Positions 61,350 through 64,000 of a stretch of DNA of 64,000 nucleotides are shown here, piece by piece; the first letter of the stretch is position 1; every line of letters begins with the position of its first letter. The notes below the pieces were generated by a model. The model ran no database searches. It saw nothing but the letters and a program-made list of their open reading frames with translations, and was not told the origin of the DNA. A program made the translations under genes and the position numbers. The DNA is from UMGS1696 sp963643035 (lineage in GTDB: Bacteria > Bacillota > Clostridia > Oscillospirales > CAG-272), in contig CAVIKO010000003.1 in NCBI GenBank assembly GCA_963643035.1, positions 1 through 64,000 on the forward strand, in the 5' to 3' direction.

Positions 61350-62846
61350 ATGCGAAATAAAAGGATTTTGTGTGCAATTCTTACGGCGACGCTGCTGTCC
61401 GGTTTCGGCCTGACTTCATGCGGAAACGGCAGCGATACGGAAACCAAGTCCGGAGACGTGAATGCGGAGACTGAAACGCAAGTCGAGACCGAAACGGAAA
61501 CGGAAGCGACCATGGAAACGGTGCGCGCACTGTACACCGGCAGAGATTATGGCGGGTATGCATTCCGTATTGCAGACAGAGATACCGGTGACTGGCTGAC
61601 CTTCGATGTGTACGCGGAGGAGCTTACAGGTGAGGCCATCAACGATGCCGTATACAGCCGAAATACAATGCTCGAGGATCTTCTCAACATAGAGATTGAA
61701 GAGAATCGGTATGACACAGTGACTTCCAACACTAAGACATCCATCACGGCAGGCAGCGATGATTTTGATTTGATTACAGACGGTATCGATTCTCTGTGTA
61801 CCCTTTCCACCGCCGGACTGATTCTCGATTACCGCACGATCTCTACAATCCATCCGGAAAATGCATGGTGGGATCAGCCAATGTACCGTGACTTGTCTAT
61901 ATTGAATCACACCTACTTCATGACCGGCGACATCTCTGTTATGGATAACTACGCGACATGGTGTTACCTCTTCAATAAGGATATGCTGACCGATCTCGGT
62001 CTGGAGAATCCATATACGCTTGTAAATGAGGGGAAATGGACGCTCGACAAGCACAATGAAATGGCTGCTGCTGCACTGAGCGATGTGGACGGCGACGGCA
62101 AGTGGACAGATGCGGACACGTACGGTTTTATCACAGAGGATTATAATAATTTGGCGCTATGGGCATCCATGGGTTATAAAATCACTGATAAGGATGAGAA
62201 TGACATCCCCTTCTTCAGCTATGGATCCGAAGCGTCTCTGAACGCACTTGCGAACGTGGTAAAGACACAGCAGGCCGATTTCACCAACCTCGGCACCCAA
62301 TCAACAATCACTGTGGGTGGCGGCGTGGAAACCGAAAACGGCAGAGAACGACAGTTTGCCATCGGTAATGCGCTGTTCTATTATGCCGGTATGCGCAATG
62401 TCACCCTCTTCCGTGACAGCGATGTAACATTCGGTATTCTTCCGGCTCCGAAGGAAAACGAAGCACAGAAGGAATACTATTCCTGCTGGAGCTTTTGCAA
62501 CCTGACCGCGTATGTACTGCCGAAAACGCTCTCCGACCCGGAACGCACCGGCGACATCATGGAAATCATGGCACATCTGAGCGTGTATAGCCTGACTCCG
62601 GCGTACATAGAACAGACTCTGATTGGTAAGGCATCCCGTGATGCGGAATCTGAACCGATGATCTACCTCATCCTCAACAACCGGAACTACGATCTCGGTA
62701 TTGCTTTTGACTGGGGCACGGTACGTACTACCATGTTCAATTTGAAGGAAACAGATACAATCACGTCGAAACTGGAAAAAATTGAAGAAAAAGCAAACAG
62801 CGCACTGGATAAGTATATCACCGCGATCGAAGAGGTTGTGGAATAA
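61350..62846 (+). CDS. Extracellular solute-binding lipoprotein 3
   Basis: The 498-residue protein has a lipobox (FGLTSC), a Thr/Glu-rich linker and the pattern DYGGYAFRIADRDTGDW, then YFMTGDISVMDNYATW and YTLVNEGKWTLDKHNEM. It is a clear paralogue of solute-binding protein 1 and more distant from number 2. The start at 61350 follows AGAGAGG. It is probably a sugar receptor for an ABC importer encoded elsewhere. Its own promoter and terminator make it monocistronic. Confidence 0.92.
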   Translation: MRNKRILCAILTATLLSGFGLTSCGNGSDTETKSGDVNAETETQVETETETEATMETVRALYTGRDYGGYAFRIADRDTGDWLTFDVYAEELTGEAINDAVYSRNTMLEDLLNIEIEENRYDTVTSNTKTSITAGSDDFDLITDGIDSLCTLSTAGLILDYRTISTIHPENAWWDQPMYRDLSILNHTYFMTGDISVMDNYATWCYLFNKDMLTDLGLENPYTLVNEGKWTLDKHNEMAAAALSDVDGDGKWTDADTYGFITEDYNNLALWASMGYKITDKDENDIPFFSYGSEASLNALANVVKTQQADFTNLGTQSTITVGGGVETENGRERQFAIGNALFYYAGMRNVTLFRDSDVTFGILPAPKENEAQKEYYSCWSFCNLTAYVLPKTLSDPERTGDIMEIMAHLSVYSLTPAYIEQTLIGKASRDAESEPMIYLILNNRNYDLGIAFDWGTVRTTMFNLKETDTITSKLEKIEEKANSALDKYITAIEEVVE

Positions 62847-62860
62847 ACGTTACTGCCGCG

Positions 62861-62910
62861 AAAAACCGCCGCTATGTCAATGGGAAACCATCGTGCAGAC
62901 GGCGGTTTTT
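62861..62910 (+). terminator. Terminator of solute-binding protein 3
   Basis: A perfect 11-bp stem (AAAAACCGCCG / CGGCGGTTTTT) starts 14 bases past the stop codon, with a 28-base loop. Confidence 0.85.
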
Positions 62911-62961
62911 CACGCGCATTCGATTTTTTGCGATTTTATCAAAGATTTTTTGAAAATCCTA

Positions 62962-62990
62962 TTGACAAACGCGGATGGCTGTGCTATAAT
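62962..62990 (+). promoter_or_regulatory. Promoter of tRNA-Leu(GAG)
   Basis: TTGACA, a 17-base spacer ending TGTGC and TATAAT lie 54 bases before the mature 5' end. Confidence 0.85.
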
Positions 62991-63044
62991 ATCATCCGTC
63001 GGCAGGACATCAACCCTCACAGAGAAGATGCCGACAAAAGCCAT

Positions 63045-63126
63045 GCGGAAGTGGCGGAACTGGCAGACGCGCACGTTTGAGGGGCGTGTGGGAATTCCCA
63101 TACGGGTTCAAGTCCCGTTTTCCGCA
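63045..63126 (+). tRNA. tRNA-Leu(GAG)
   Basis: This class II tRNA has acceptor GCGGAAG/TTTCCGC, anticodon loop TTGAGGG (anticodon GAG), a long variable arm (TGTGGGAATTCCCATA) and discriminator A. CCA is not encoded. It is transcribed alone. Confidence 0.95.
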
Positions 63127-63130
63127 TCGA

Positions 63131-63172
63131 AACCCGAATCGGATCGAAAGATTGGTTCGGGTTTTCTTTTTG
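63131..63172 (+). terminator. Terminator of tRNA-Leu(GAG)
   Basis: An 8-bp stem (AACCCGAA / TTCGGGTT) is followed by TTTCTTTTT, five bases after the tRNA. Confidence 0.9.
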
Positions 63173-63342
63173 CAAAAAAGAATTGGACGTGGGTAGTCTT
63201 CCGTTGATTTTTGATTGATTTCTACAGCATTTCCTGAGAATAAGGGCTATTCGAATTCGCAGCGAAGCCCCTCTTTTTTTTACTGTTTCCTGTCAATACA
63301 TTTCTATGAAATGAAAAACGCACAGATTATTTTGAGATTCCA

Positions 63343-63371
63343 TTGACACGACTGGCTATTTTTGCTACAAT
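63343..63371 (+). promoter_or_regulatory. Promoter of the GH116-like gene
   Basis: TTGACA, a 17-base spacer and TACAAT lie 37 bases before the start. The 170 bases upstream, back to the tRNA-Leu terminator, hold nothing recognisable. Confidence 0.8.
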
Positions 63372-63378
63372 ATAGCCA
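63353..63378. promoter_or_regulatory. Operator-like inverted repeat over the GH116 promoter
   Basis: TGGCTAT-N12-ATAGCCA is perfect. One arm is in the spacer and the other just downstream of -10, where a dimeric repressor would block RNA polymerase. Confidence 0.6.
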
Positions 63379-63408
63379 TGAGAGCAATCCATCCACAGGA
63401 GGTACAGT

Positions 63409-64000
63409 ATGCGATACGAAAAAGAGGCGCTGCGGGAGATCGTGTTTCCGCTCGGCGGCATTGGTACAGGCTCCATCGGCTACGCGGGAAACGGACGGTT
63501 CATGGATTGGGAGATCTGCAACCGCCCGGACAAGGGCAGCACGAACGGCTACACCCATTTGGCAATCCGCTGTCGGGATTGTGCGGGACAGGTATACGCA
63601 CGGGTGCTGCAGGGGGATTTTCCAGGTAGCCGCATGGGGCAGTACGACAAGGGAGAATACCACGGCTACGGTTACGGCCCGCTTGGCGCGACAATGTGTG
63701 GTTTCCCTCATTTCCGCTCCTGCGTTTTTACCGGTGCGTTTCCGTTTTGCCATCTTGAACTTGCTGACGACGATTTTCCGGCACGTGTGTGTATAACGGC
63801 GTACAATCCGATGATCCCGCTGGACGCGGACAATTCCAGCCTCCCGGCGGCTCTTTTTACGGTGGCGATCACGAATCACGGTAAGGAAACTATGACGTTT
63901 GATACGGCGTTCTCTCTGCGCAATCTCTTTTCCGGTGCACGCAATTCCGCGGTGGATAACGCGCTTAGTCTGACGGGCAGCGCGGATCCGTCCTCACCAG
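63409..64000 (+). CDS. GH116-like glucosidase, 5' part only
   Basis: The frame is open from ATG 63409 (preceded by AGGAGGT) to the window end, giving the first 197 residues. MRYEKEALREIVFPLGGIGTGSIG, then GNGRFMDWEICNRPDKGS, is the typical start of the GH116 N-terminal domain (GBA2-type beta-glucosidase/xylosidase). No signal peptide is present, so it should be cytoplasmic. Catalytic residues lie beyond the window. The operator-like repeat suggests repression until its substrate appears. Confidence 0.8.
   Translation, partial: MRYEKEALREIVFPLGGIGTGSIGYAGNGRFMDWEICNRPDKGSTNGYTHLAIRCRDCAGQVYARVLQGDFPGSRMGQYDKGEYHGYGYGPLGATMCGFPHFRSCVFTGAFPFCHLELADDDFPARVCITAYNPMIPLDADNSSLPAALFTVAITNHGKETMTFDTAFSLRNLFSGARNSAVDNALSLTGSADPSSP

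Overview
The window looks like a scaffolded metagenome-assembled genome of an uncultured Bacillota, class Clostridia, probably a carbohydrate-degrading gut anaerobe. The grounds are a pyruvate:ferredoxin oxidoreductase, the Bacillota gene orders yicC-remA-gmk-rpoZ...prkC-rsgA-thiN and miaB-ricA-mutS-mutL, AGGAGG ribosome sites, consensus SigA promoters, an SLH surface protein, several lipoprotein solute-binding proteins and glycoside hydrolases. Three 10-N gaps (12404, 35342, 45140) mark contig joins. I see no phage, insertion sequence, CRISPR array or rRNA.  Layout: 1-8.4 kb holds nifJ, a six-tRNA unit (Met, three Glu, Leu, Gly), a zinc-ribbon membrane protein, an orphan PTS IIC protein, ybaK and a second tRNA unit (Gly, Arg, His). 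8.4-11.2 kb is a MarR regulator with its palindromic operator and an ABC exporter. 11.3-13.4 kb holds a lipoprotein and solute-binding protein 1. 13.9-28.5 kb is a single-strand superoperon (yicC to thiN) for RNA processing, nucleotide supply, transcription, replication restart, N-terminal formyl-methionine handling, rRNA methylation, a Ser/Thr kinase-phosphatase pair, ribosome assembly and thiamine. 28.7-31.1 kb holds a membrane protein, a J-domain protein and a DUF5685-like protein. 31.3-43.6 kb is a sugar-use region: AraC regulator, three glycoside hydrolases, CotH lipoprotein, MATE exporter and solute-binding protein 2. 43.7-47.0 kb is a modular SLH protein.  47.2-51.5 kb is tgt with a lipoylation mini-operon (two LplA ligases, LipA and a free-standing lipoyl protein). 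51.5-58.7 kb is mutL, mutS, ricA and miaB. 58.7-61.0 kb is a NusG-II / Gx transporter / ApbE operon resembling part of the flavin-based extracellular electron transfer locus. The right end has solute-binding protein 3, tRNA-Leu(GAG) and the start of a GH116 enzyme.  Two dispersed non-coding repeat families recur. Family A is an imperfect palindrome of about 70-95 bp with ends related to TAAGGAAACGCTGA (seven sites, one nested in another copy). Family B is a 43-nt box plus hairpin spacer, tandem at two loci, whose terminal stem covaries. Other unusual points are three tRNA-Glu genes whose acceptor-stem mismatches look like a swap between copies, a 9-bp duplicated contig end that breaks solute-binding protein 1, and the stand-alone lipoyl carrier.
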